In this document: positions 44,447-56,348 of the stretch, piece after piece
Position numbering within the stretch: the stretch's first letter is position 1
Layout of the letters: every line of letters starts with the position of its first letter
From: Cristatella mucedo
Taxonomy: Eukaryota; Bryozoa; Phylactolaemata; Cristatellidae
DNA length: 64,000 bases
Direction of reading: 5' to 3'
Assembly: GCA_009760855.2 (NCBI GenBank)
Contig: WPIO01000040.1
Location: 237,501 to 301,500, forward strand
Position numbers and translations under genes: made by a program
Notes under the pieces: generated by a model
What the model was told of the DNA's origin: nothing
What the model saw: only the letters and a program-made list of their open reading frames with translations
Databases searched by the model: none

Positions 44447-44594
44447 GTGTATCTCCGTCTGTGGGTCCACAAACCCACAAGGAAAAGGTGCTACTCGGGA
44501 AAGTTACGTGCAGCGCACTCAAAGCCTGACTGCAGCTTTCAGCAAGAATTCGGTTGCCAGCAGACTTTATCTCGCGCAAGAAAGAGAAGTTGAG
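44447..44594 (+). repeat. Interspersed repeat F, copy 2
   Basis: Matches 14703-14866, including gtatctccgtctgt, gcagcgcactcaaagcc and gcgcaagaaagagaagtt. It directly adjoins a LINE-B fragment. Confidence 0.6.
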
Positions 44595-44800
44595 AGGCGT
44601 AGCTCAGTCAGGAGAGCAGTTGAGGCGGCGAGTAGCTTGGAAGCGGCAGTCTAGGACGGCTGGATTGGATTGGCCATAGTCGGCAGCATTAGAGTCAGTG
44701 TCGGTGCGTTTGAACTGTGGAAGCGAGTTCCGCAATCTAGGACCTGCAGAGCGAAAGCTTCCGTCGCCAGCTCAGTCTTTAAGCGGTCTTCAACCAACCG
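44595..44800 (-). repeat. LINE-B 3' fragment
   Basis: Closely matches 47585-47765: gtcaggagagcagttgagg, then gccatagtcggcag, ctgtggaagcgagttcc and cctgcagagc. Non-coding remnant. Confidence 0.75.
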
Positions 44801-45629
44801 AGGAATTACGAGGCACTCGCCAAAGGCTAGGCTTCGCGGACCAAGCCTAAGAGGGTAGCGACTCAGACTTCCGTCGTTCTACTCTCGCCACTCGGCGGTT
44901 ACAAGTTCTTACGCTCGCGGCCTGCTCGCCCCGCCCCCGCCGCTGCTGCCGCTTCATCAGATCAGCCCATCGCCAGCGGCGCCAGCGGCGTCAGCGTCGG
45001 CGCGTCGCGGCTAACACGCGGGCTGACGTTGTCGCCGACGGACTTTCGCTAAGTAGCTGGCGTCTAGCTGGGTCGCTCTCAGCTTCTAGAGGCCTGTTTG
45101 TGGGACGCCGTTATCTGTTCTTGCCATGGCGTTCGGTGCCTTCCAATGTGCTACGAAATCCAAGCGCTCCGTGCAGCAACAAAGTTGGAGAGGAAAACTG
45201 CTACGGACCATAGATGCGGAAATCTGCCCACTGTGCTGTCTGGGATTATTGTTCCTTACTAACTTCAGCTTTATCTGTTGTACTTTCAAGAGAATCCTAT
45301 TTAATTAGATCTCAAATCAGTGGCATTCCTAGGACAATGTGCACCCGGACGTGAACTACACAGATGGCCCCCCAGTATTAGGCGGCCATTCTGGCACCCT
45401 CTCCCTCCCCCCCATCCAGTGCCCTTGATCCAGTGACCCAGGACGTATGCCTCATGCCCCCTTCGTTACGCCACTGGCCCAAATCAGTTGAATCCTAAAG
45501 AAGCGTGGATACTGTATGATAAATTTGAGCACTAGCTGGATATCTGATTTACCAATCAATTTAAAATTCAGCCATTACACGATATTAAAAATGAACCGGT
45601 TGTGTTACCATTAGTCTGGTAGCCGCTGC

Positions 45630-45780
45630 ATTGGATAATAATAATAATAAATATTTATAGCGCTCAAACAGAGCTTAATCTCTCTCTAGGCACTTAGCAC
45701 GTGCTCTAAAAGAAGCACGAATGAAAAGAAAGCAGAATAGACGCAAGGGTCAAGCATAATCAAAGGTCAAGCGTAATCAA
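45630..45780 (-). repeat. Diverged LINE-A-type tail
   Basis: (AAT)n with tagcgctcaaacagagcttaatctctctctaggcacttagc, an altered inverse of the LINE-A end. Confidence 0.6.
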
Positions 45781-47555
45781 TTGCTTAGTGCGAACGTTTC
45801 GCAACGTCAGCAAGCATAGCGCCGTGGTTGACACGCCTTCAGCAGATTGCGACCTCCAAATGTCGACCCAAAGACGCAAGGGATTCAGAGACCCAACCCG
45901 CTTCGCTAGCTTCGCTCCCCTGTCGCGTGCTTTTAGAGGCTTACTCGTGCTGCCTTGCAAGGTGTCAATGCAGCACGCAGATCACTCCCTCTCGCGGCCG
46001 ATCCTTCTGCTGCTGCCACTGCCATGTATGCAGCCAAGATTAAGCCGTGCATGGGATCGATGCCTGCAATGGGGGACCGCACAATAATAGAATAACACAC
46101 TGAGAATAAGATATTAAGACGACAGATATAAGATAAGAATACTCACATATGTTTCATCCTTTTGAATCACGTTCAATCAACATCCTCTGGCCATGCGCGT
46201 GAGCACCTGCGAATGCACGATCGAAGTAGCGTTTAGGCAGACGGCTGCAGTGCCCACCGTGATGTGATAGCATGTATTTCGTGTAGACTGTGCATCTCCC
46301 TGATGCTCAAAGTAATGGCACCAAGCGTAATGAGAAGCAAGTTTCTGTCATTTCATTTCGTTAATTGGTGTGCTAATATGACGTCGGGCGCATTTATTTG
46401 CAACGGCGTGCATGTCGGACTCGGCCGAGTGTAGTCAATCAGCAGGCGTAACTTATCGCTTATCATTACTCCAAGCTCCTCGCGGGTGTGCAGGAGGGCT
46501 TCCACAATAGCGCTAACTAACTTAGGTCGAAGCTGTTGGTCCACATCGTATGCTATACATGTGCCTGAGCTTAAGGTCGGGTACTGCATCAGACGAGCCA
46601 TCGTCTGCTTCCGGAATGCCGTAACCGAACCCTGTTATCAGCGACAGCTTACCTTACCTAACTGGTATTAATGCGTGATATATTTACTCACTTTGTAGTC
46701 CGCTACTTGGCATCCACGCGTTAAGGATTAATTTTTGGATATGGTCTTATATGCATGGTTTTTCTTGATACCAGGTAGGTGGCACAGCGTTCGGCATTCA
46801 TTACTGTTGAAGCAGTAGCGCACCGTCGTAGTTTTGGTCGAAATTTAGCCACAACCTGTATGGAATTTAGGTTAATAGCTTTTATTGGGTCGTCAACTCA
46901 CACCATAGTTTCACTCACAGTTTTAAAACACTGCCAGTCTGCTTTTTGTTGAACGTCGGGCTTACGCTAATGTCCTGGGTATTGACGCAGCCGGGAATAG
47001 GCATATTTCTAATGCCACTGTGGCTAGAAGCTGCCCCGGGGATGAGAGCTAGGGGCACCTAAACAAGTGCTCCCCACTCTCCGTCGTCCAGTTGGAAGGC
47101 TAGCTTGACGCAGCTCTGCCCGGCATTGCACTGCGCAAGTAGCCACTCCAGGAATGACAGGTAGCCTACAGAGTCGGTCGTCTACAGACAGATCGTCTCC
47201 TGGCTAGGCAAGCAAACCAGTAGCCCGGCAGAGCTAACAACAGGCAGAAGTGGGCTAAACGATGCGCGAACTGGATGATTGGCGGCAGGCGCCGGTCTGT
47301 CTGTTGGACTAACAAGAGAGTGAACTCCTGCTCTTTGAGAGTAAGAAATGCGGCCCCTTTGTTGGCCGAAGAAGGTGCAAGCGGCGACAAAAAAGTTGCC
47401 CCGAGATAGATAGGCAGATTTGGATTCGGCTTTGCCTTCGGCTGTCTTGGTCATCCCATAGATGATCTATATCGACATAGAGGATAGATATACCCATAGA
47501 TGATAGTCGGGGGGGGGCTCCAGCCGATCAACCAAGTTGGTCAATTTATGACCGC
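45781..47555. other. Intergenic, no gene recognised
   Basis: Several short open frames on both strands carry no motif. A short inverted structure with ATAGATGAT units lies at 47455-47505. Confidence 0.4.
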
Positions 47556-48110
47556 AGCCGACGAATTTTAAGAAGAATGTTTACTGAGTCAGGAGAGCAG
47601 TTGAGGTAGTGAGTAGCATGGAAGTAGCAGCTCAGGACCGCTGAAAAGGATGTGCCATAGTCGGCAGTAGGAGAGTAGTTATTGTTGCGTAAGAATTGTG
47701 GAAGCGAGTTCCACAGTCTAGAGCCTGCAGAGCTAAAGCTCGTGTCGCCAACGGTCTTTAAGCGGGAGCATGGAACAGCTAATTTATTGCCCACACAGGA
47801 CCTGATGGCGCGAACAGGCTGAAACTGATGCAACAGTTCATCCAGGTCAAAGTAACCAAGCTGTGGCGGGCCTTGTAGGTCAGCCTAAGAACTTTTCTCA
47901 GTATCCGTTGCTCAACCGGCATCAATTCTAGCTCTTTTAGCAAAGGAGACACGTGCTCAAACCTCTGGGACTTGAAAACTAGCCGTGCAGCCATATTCAT
48001 AGTCAGCTGCCGTGGCCTAGTTGCTTTCTTTAGTAGCCCAGCCAAAAGGGAATTACAATAATCAAGCCGAGACAGAACCAAGGAGCTAAGAAGAGTAAGA
48101 GTACTTGTAC
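47556..48110 (-). repeat. LINE-B, reverse-transcriptase C-terminal part
   Basis: The minus strand encodes VLSRLDYCNSLLAGLLKKAT and VSPLLKELELMPVEQRILRK, the conserved C-terminal region of CR1/L2-type LINE ORFs. In a shifted frame it then encodes LWNSLPQFLRNN. It is a distinct family from LINE-A but of the same type. Truncated and frameshifted, so not mobile. Confidence 0.8.
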
Positions 48111-48394
48111 CTTAAACGAATATTGAAGTCAATGTTATTCCGCAGCAAGAGGAAAGTCTATAGCCATATTTCATTGACATGGCAGCAGCTACTCTTTCGT
48201 TGCTGTTATAACGGTTAAAAGTCATTGATATTTTTAACGTTTTTTTTAGAAACTTTCTATCTTATTTAGATATGGTTACTCAGTCACATAGTTTGACGCG
48301 TTGTTTTCTCGCTAGCCGGATCGTGGGCGTGCGTTTATGTGCGTACGCACATTCATTTATCGTACGACATCTTGCAGGTTGCTATCTAGTCTAG

Positions 48395-49510
48395 ACCAAG
48401 AGAACTTGAGCAACTTCCGCCCAGTCTCCCTTCCACCGTTACAATAAAAAAACACTGGAGCGATTTTTGCCAGACCGGCTGAACTCATATATTGAAACTT
48501 TAAACCTTGCTAGTAAGTTCCAGTCTGGTTTTAGGGCTAATCACTCCACAGAGTCAGCATTGCTTCGGGTGTATAACGACCTGCTTAGGAATGCAGACTT
48601 ACGCAGAGTGTCTCTGCTTGTTTTGCTCGATCTTTCGGCAGCTTTTGATACTATCGATCACCAAGTTCTCTTAGAGTGCCTCTCATTTCGCCTGGGCATC
48701 TTTGGCACTGCAGTGCAACGGTTCAGGTGCTATCTCATTGGGAGACTCCAGAGTTTTGATGTGAATGGACAAGGACCATCAGAAGATCCTCTGAATTATG
48801 AGTTACCTCAGGGCTCCGCGTTTGGTCTCGTTCTTTTCACGGTTTATGCTCTCCCTCTAGCTGATGTGACTCCCAAGCTCAATGTAGGCTTTTACTTCTA
48901 TGCAGAGGACAGTTGTGACTTTTTTTTTATCCCTCCCAGCTCTCCAACACGTCGAATTCTCTTAACATCCTTACTGCATGTATTGTTGACATCTGCACAT
49001 GGATGGCAGCAAAATTTCTGAATTGAATGACGACGAAGCTAAAATGGCAACCAAATTTCTTAAATTGAATGAGGATAAAAACAACTTACTCGTTATGGGC
49101 AAACAAAGTGTAATTCAGAAATTGGAAAAGGTAACTCTCAAAATCGGCTTTGCGAGCATATCTCTTATTGAATCAGCACGAAATCCAAGTGTCACGTTCC
49201 GAAGTGACCTTTCATAAGACAACCACATCAGCTCCACAATCAAGTCTGCCTACTTTCAACTACATAACATTGTTAAAGTTCGGGGTTGTTTAGACAGGGA
49301 TACCACATCTAAGTTGGCCCATGCATTTGGGACATCCCGTCTTGACTTCTGTAACTCACTGCTCGCTGGGCTACCGGCCTGTGCACTAAGGTGCTTACAG
49401 CTGGTGCAAAACTCTGCAGCTAGGCTTCTCTGTCGTGAGCGTCGATGTTGCCACATTACACCACTTCTCGCCGACCTGCATTTGCTTCCATTAAAGCAAC
49501 TCATCGAGTT
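48395..49510 (+). repeat. LINE-A outer copy, 5' part (reverse transcriptase)
   Basis: The frame 48467-49021 includes FQSGFRANHSTESALLRVYN and LLVLLDLSAAFDTIDHQVLL, whose DLSAAFDTID is palm motif A with the catalytic Asp. It ends at NVGFYFYAEDS, where the YADD active-site box is mutated to YAED. Later pieces, 48999-49217 and 49314-49505, encode the thumb and C-terminal region in other frames. The copy breaks off at 49510, where an antisense copy of the same family is inserted, and resumes at 51012. CR1/L2-type LINE; defective. Confidence 0.85.
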
Positions 49511-51011
49511 TAATAATAATAATAATAATAATTCACTTGATAAAGCGCCCTCAGAGAACTTAATCTCTCTCTAGGCGCTTTACATTTGCTGTAAAGTGAA
49601 ATGCAATTGAATGGTATGTAAAATCATGCTTGAAAAACAAACGAAATGAATAATATGGTTAGGGGTGACATGCACGCAAATGTGCAAATGTGGTTAGTGG
49701 CAGCGTGCACAGTGTCAGCCCGCATAAGCACATCAAGGACGAAATCACAGGGACCCACTAAATTCTCTCCTAAATAGGTGTGTTTTTAGGTTCCTTTTAA
49801 ATGTGGTCAGGTCAGGGGATGTTCTGACGCAGGTCGGGAGGGAGTTCCAGGCTTTGGAAGCATATGAACTAAATGCACGGTCTCCAAAGGATTTAAGGTT
49901 TGTATGAGGTATTTCAAGACTGTTGGATTCCGAAAAACGGGTGGTACGATGCTTGGCCTGATGGGGTAGTATATCTGACAGATAGGCTGGAGCCATAGAA
50001 TGAAGAGACCTAAAAGTGAGCGACAAAACCTTGAAGTCAATCCGTTGCTTGACTGGTAGCCAGTGCAGGTCGGCGAGAAGTGGAGTAATGTGGCAACTGT
50101 GACGCTCACGACAGACAAGCCTAGCTGCAGAGTTTTGCACCAGCTGCAATCGCCTGATCGCACATGCTGGTAGGCCAGTAAGCAGTGAGTTGCAGAAGTC
50201 GAGACGGGATGTCACGAATGCATGGACCAACTTGGACGTGGTATCTTTATCTAAACAAGCCCGAATTTTAGCAATGTTATGAAGCTAAAAATAGGCGGAT
50301 TTGACTGTGGAGCTGATATGGTCGTCTAACGAGAGGTCGCTTTGGAATATGACACATAGATTTCGAGTTGATTCAACTGGAGAATGCTGGCAGAGCCAAT
50401 TTTGAGCGTCAGCCTTTCCAATCTCTGGATCACAGTGGGCTTGCCCATAACTAGTAGGTTAGTTTTATCATCGTTAAGTTTTAGAAAATTTGCTGCCATC
50501 CATGTGCAGATGTCATCAATGCATGCAGCTAGTGAGCTTAGAGAATTTGAGGTGCTCGAAGGCTGGGAGGGATCAAAGCAAAGGTACAACTGAGTGTCAT
50601 CGCATAGAAGTGAAAGCCTAGATTGTGCTTGGCAATCACATCAGCAAGAGGCAGAGTATAAACCGTGAAAAGAACCGGACCTAGCACTAAGCCCCGAGGT
50701 ACTCCATATTTCAGAGGTACTTCAGATGATCTTTGTCCATTCACGTCAATACTCTGGAGTCTCCCACTGAGATAGGACCTGAACCACTGCAGAGCAGTGC
50801 CAGTGATGCCCAGGCGAGATGAGAGGCGCTCTAGAAGAACTTTGTGATGGATGGTATCAAAAGCTGCCAATCAAACAAAACAAGCAGAGACACTCTACCC
50901 ATGTCTGCATTCCTAAGTAGGTCGTTGTATACCCGAAGCAACATTGACTCTGTGGAGTGATGAGCTCTAAAGCCAGAGTGGAACTTACTAGCAAGGTGTG
51001 AGGTTTCGGTT
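49511..51011 (-). repeat. LINE-A inner copy, antisense, nested
   Basis: It begins at its 3' end with (AAT)n ttcacttgataaagcgccctcagag. It runs through the UTR to the ORF end (frame 49745-50230, with VTSRLDYCNSLLTGLPACAI and AWNSLPTCVRTSPD) and back to FDTIHHKVLLERL at about 50840. It ends near 51011 at the same LINE position where the outer copy shows NLASKFQSGF. Frameshifts at about 50230 and 50580 and a damaged YADD box make it inactive. Confidence 0.85.
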
Positions 51012-51525
51012 CCATTATTCTTGGGCTCTAGCCTAAATATAAGATCTACTATCTACTCCACCGTCAGACTAAGCATCGTACCACCCGCTTTTCGGAATAG
51101 AACTGCTTAACCATACTTCGTACAAACCTCAAATACTTTGGAGACCGTGCCTTTTTATTCGTACGCTCCCAAAAGCCTGGAACTCACCCCGGACCTGCGT
51201 CATGACATCTCCTGACTTGTCCACATTTAAAAAAACAACTAAAACGCATCTATTTATGACATCATTAAGTGGGTGCCTGGGATTCGTCCTTCATGTGCTT
51301 ATGGGTTCTGACACTGTTGCATGCTGCTACTAACCAGACTCGCATGCTGACTCTGTGCACGTCACCCCGAATCAATCATGTTATTCTTGTTACTTATCGA
51401 GCATGGTGCCACTAACCTTTCGACCGAGCTTTCTTTGCAGCAAATGTAACGGGCATAGAAAAAGATTGAGTACTCTGAGGGGCTTTATCATATTTACTAT
51501 TATTATTATCATTGTAGCCTACGAG
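51012..51525 (+). repeat. LINE-A outer copy, 3' part
   Basis: The sequence resumes with the C-terminal ORF region (ccgtcagactaagcatcgtacc). It continues to gacttgtccacatttaaaa, the 3' UTR (cttcatgtgcttatgggttc) and the end gagtactctgaggggctttatc with a TATTATTATT tail. About 25-30 bp of LINE sequence are missing between 49510 and 51012 apart from the inserted copy. Confidence 0.8.
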
Positions 51526-51724
51526 CAGCAGAGAAACCAAATGGCTAAAAAGGAAATACGGAGTTAACCCACGTAGCCGCAGATATTACTCACATTCAAC
51601 ATTTTAAGCCAAATAGTCCCTGGTCGATAGGCCCTGACGGTTCGGAATGATGAATTAGCCTGCTCTATGGCAGCTGCACACATGCCAGACTCTTTCTCGG
51701 AAAATAGCTTGGCCGCGCCTCTAT

Positions 51725-52535
<811 letters not shown>

Positions 52536-52539
52536 GAAC

Positions 52540-52680
52540 TAATACTAATAATAACAATAATTCATTTGTATGGCGCAATTAGAGAACTTAAATTGCGTAG
52601 GGAATTTACATATGCTGTAAAAAAAATTTACACAATTCATTTGCATGGCGCTTTAAGAGAACAAAATTTTTAAAGTAGCT
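52540..52680 (-). repeat. SINE-B/LINE-A type tails, fragmentary
   Basis: Two short copies of attcatttg(t/c)atggcgc(a/t)(a/t)t(t/a)agagaac in tandem, after an AAT-rich start. These are inverse SINE-B tails. Confidence 0.55.
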
Positions 52681-53092
52681 GGGAATGGTCACGTGACTAA
52701 CAGTCGCACTCAATGAGCGTACGACAGTACGACGGCCAGCGATACCACTCGATGCCACTTGTATCTGCTCACTTGTCGTCCATCGCGAGCGCGAGTACTG
52801 CTGGGATACTTGGCGATTGGCATAAACTGGCCGGAGTACTTGTTGAGTACCGAGGCGAGTTTCTGCCTTTTGTCGGGCGCCGTAATGTAAGACACTAACT
52901 CGTTCAGCATTTTGCAGCGAGATTTTCTTTTTCGCTGTGGATGCCCCTGGATCGCCACACCACGTCCCAGCATCCCGGGATGTCGGCGCTGATCCCTGTA
53001 AATAGCGAGAACGAATCACGATGAGTTAGCGTGATTAATAGGTCGTTTGTACAGCTTCCATTGAGACCTCAATCTTTATCGTGACGCTTCAC

Positions 53093-53150
<58 letters not shown>

Positions 53151-53400
53151 CGGTAAGAGAATTAATAACTGAGCCTAGCCTAGCGACGCGCTTAACGACG
53201 TCTCGTGCAGAGACGAGCACTACGTTCCGCCCAGCATGCGAAAGTGCACCACTTACAGTCAATGTGCGACAAGGTGCGATGCGCCCAGGCATCGTAGATC
53301 ATGCATTCGACACATACCGCTCCGACCTTTCACTGCGGCACTTAGTATGTACGTGAGTAAATTCGCGTGCACTCAGAACGGGCCTTCTAAAAGTGAGGCC
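52681..53400 (+). repeat. Repeat D, longer plus copy
   Basis: It matches the 38.2-38.68 kb copy: ggtcacgtgac at 52687, cagcatcc.gggatgtcggcgctg at 52970, gtaaatagcgag, and taggtcgtttgtacagctt. After a (CT)n run at 53094-53148 it continues with atccg|gtaagagaatt, a donor-like site. It extends to about 53400, where the match to the inverse of 38200 ends. Some 180 bp unique to this copy lie at 52700-52915. Confidence 0.7.
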
Positions 53401-54100
53401 GTGCGATAGGCGATAGCCTGCGAGCGCTAGCTTGGAAGCTTCGATTGTCACGAGCTTTGGCATTGGCCAATTGGAATTTCGAAAGCGGGTAGCGGCGGCT
53501 CAGCTAGAGGAGTGCGTGCTAAGCTGTTTTCTTAGTGTTCAGGCGAAGGAGAAACGTTGCGGTAAACTACTACAGAAAGCGTTTAAACACAGCTCATTGG
53601 CAGCTGCCAGCTGCGTAGCTAGATGAAAATCGCACGCGATCGTCTGGCTTCTTCTCAACGGGCACTGCTAGCAAATTGCTTGCTTTCAAATGTTTTGGAT
53701 TTGAATGGCAGGACTTTGGTTTTCAAGTGAACATTAGCTATTCTAAGCTTCCGGATGTAGACTCGGAAGAAGTCCTCGACATTCGGCCTATATCGTCGTT
53801 CGACCCGGACTTCTTAAAGTCGCGTTCAAGCCAGTGCTTAACACTGGCATCTTTTAAAGTTTTTTTTTGTAGATTAAAAGGCATGTCTGCGAATTTGTAC
53901 ACGGACCAAATGTTTGGGAGCCGGCTCGTCGAGGGCGCTAGTGCGAAAGTACGGGCTCGCAGCGAGCCAACGCAGCGAGCCCTTGGGCTGCGTTGGCTGC
54001 GATCATTTGAGTGCATCGCTGGCTCGCATGCTGCAGCTGACGCTGAACTTCCGCTATGAGCTCACGAGCTTATGAGCTTATGCGCGCTTAGCGTCCATAG
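53401..54100. other. Intergenic, no gene recognised
   Basis: One plus-strand frame (53676-54059) has no recognisable motif. The end of it (gctgcagctgacgctgaacttccgctatg, 54030-54058) resembles 43800-43830, so it is probably repeat-derived. Confidence 0.4.
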
Positions 54101-54420
54101 AGAATCTGAGGGCAATAGGAGGCTGAAAGTGATGCAGCAGTTCAGCTAGGTATGAAGGAGCGAAGCCGTGGCGGGCCCTGTAGGTCAGTGTAAGAACTTT
54201 ACTCTGCATCCGTCGATCAACTGGCAACCGCTCAAGCTAGTTCAGCAAAAGAGACACCTGGTCTAACCTCTGGGATTTGTTAATTCACCTGTCAACCATA
54301 TTTATGACCAGCTGCAGTGACCCAACAAGTTTTTTCGGTAGCCCAGCCAAAAGGAAGCTGCAATAATCTAGCCAAGGCAAAACCAGGAGCCTAGTTAAAA
54401 ATTTTACAAGCCACAGGGTA
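54101..54420 (-). repeat. LINE-B fragment
   Basis: Matches 47815-48080 (tgatgcagcagttca, gtggcgggccctgtaggtcag, tcagcaaaagagacacctgg, tagcccagccaaaagg). Stops in all frames. Confidence 0.75.
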
Positions 54421-54609
54421 AGACAGTCCCTAATCTGAAACGGGGATCGTACGTTATGGCTAGCTGTGGAGGCAGTCTTTTAACGAAGCTTTCAAAGTTT
54501 AGGTAGCTGTCAAAGACGAAACGCAAACTCAGAGCTCGCGGTGACAGTCGCATCCAACTAGAGGTGATGCGAACAAGCCAAAAGCCTCAGAACAAAACAG
54601 CAATATATA

Positions 54610-54800
54610 TTAATTGTCCATAGAAGACCTCAGGGAGGGAAGCGGCTAAAAATAGTGCAAGGGCTCAGTGAGGAAAAGAGGAGTAAAGCCGTCGCTGGCC
54701 TTAAATGTCAGTGTAAGCATTTTGCTCTACATCCGTTGATTGACCTTGACCCATGAAAGATTTCCTTCAGCAAAAATACGTCTACCTCTGGGATACACAT
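54610..54800 (-). repeat. Second LINE-B fragment
   Basis: Repeats part of the previous fragment (taaagccgtcgctggcc, gtcagtgtaagcattttgctc, tacctctgggat), so two partial copies lie in the same orientation. Confidence 0.65.
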
Positions 54801-55529
54801 TTATTTCTTGTTTTTATTTTATTTTATTTTTTTATTTTATTTATTTTATGACTTGTCAAGCACTTATTGCATATACGAGATTTCAGTGTCATCTGAGCGT
54901 CAGTAGTGAAGTAAGCAGTGTTATTTCGCCGAAGTGCAGTGCCGGAAGTCTGTGCAGCAAAAAGAACTATGAGTTCATGCTAGCTAACAAAACTGTTTTC
55001 GACTCTATATTCAGCGGAAAAAAACATGATCTCGGAAGATCTGCTTTAATTAAAATGCTGTCTTTCCAGATCATTCGTTCTGTCATTTTTTCTCTCAGAA
55101 GCATCACGTGCTTTTCTCCAGATTAAAATAGGGTCGAGCCTTTTATCGTTAGACACCTGTTTAATCTGCCAGCGAGTAATAAACGTAAATGATCAACTTA
55201 ATCAGAAAACCAACATCCTTACATAGGACCACCGCCTTCACAAATATTTCAAAGCATATCTGTGCACACATGGCTCACAAAACAGCTCCACGAAGGGTTG
55301 TTCCTAGTTTCTGAGGAGTCTACCGGAGGCGATAGCAAATGAAGAAGGCTGTTGATCGCAATCGTGTGAAATATTCGTCCTAAAGCAATTCCACGGTGGC
55401 CTAGCTGTGCAATTAAAATCTGAACCTTGGATTATAAACACAAATACTCATGCCGTGTAGGATTTTATGTTAACGATACTAATCTTTGATTAGAAAAGTT
55501 GATTTCTTACAATTCCATTTAATTAATTC
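54801..55529. other. AT-rich intergenic, no gene
   Basis: A TTTTATTTTATTT low-complexity run lies at 54805-54850. A plus-strand frame of 128 residues (54740-55126) starts in LINE-B debris and shows no domain. Confidence 0.4.
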
Positions 55530-55635
55530 CTGCGATTCTAATCAATGTCTCCTTGCAGAAAATGTTAAGCGCCTAGGAAGAGATTCAGTTCTCTGAGGGC
55601 GCTTTATCAAGTGCATTATTATTATTATTATTATG
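55530..55635 (+). repeat. LINE-A 3' end
   Basis: ccttgcagaaaatgttaagcgcctagg, agagattcagttctctgagggcgctttatcaagtgc and an ATT tail. Confidence 0.8.
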
Positions 55636-56194
55636 TGTCGAAAAAGTAGGAAAATTAATATATGTTACACAACGAACTGAAATTCCCCCGGTTAATCAAC
55701 CACTTCCGATTAAGATGACTATCAATTAACGTTATCTTGACTGCATAGTGTCATTGTAAGATTTTTGTGTTTGCTGCACCGTGTCTTCTAATAAAAGTAT
55801 AACTTCCTTTCTAGCGAGCACCCAGTGAGTTGTAACTAGTCCTATGGGTAGACAGTTAAAAAAGCGTCCCCGAAACTTTTGAAAAACAAAGCGTATTTAC
55901 GTAACCGTTGTGGCAGAACAAGTATATTAAACAGTATACTCTTCACTTCTTAAAGTCTAAGCATAACACAGCAACCTTTCGCAACTTGGCCGTAATCAAG
56001 GTCACCGTCCCGGACAGAGGTCACTGCCGAGTGACTCAAGGTCGAGGTCAATACCCACTGATTCCCACGTGTTTTCCCCGAGGCTCGGACAAAACGTAGA
56101 GGCCATCTCAATACGAAGTATATGTAGCAACAGTCATGGTGACTTTCAAGACGTCAATTCTGCGTGGCCATTAGAAAATTGTTACTGCTAACAA
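55636..56194. other. Intergenic, no gene recognised
   Basis: No convincing frame or repeat. Confidence 0.4.
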
Positions 56195-56348
56195 TGCCGA
56201 GCTGGTTTGGTCTAGCGGTTAAGGTGCTCGCCCCTACCATGGTCTGACTGAGGTCGTGGGCTCGAGCCCCGAGGCACATGTGAAGCGCCTGAATAGAGAT
56301 TAAGTTCTCTTGGGGCGCTATATAAATGAATTATATATTTTTTATATA
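56195..56348 (+). repeat. SINE-B, full length
   Basis: GAGCTGGTTTGGTCTAGCGG, GTCGTGGGCTCGAGCCCC and the tail agagattaagttctcttggggcgctatataaatgaattat. One of the best-preserved copies. Confidence 0.9.
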
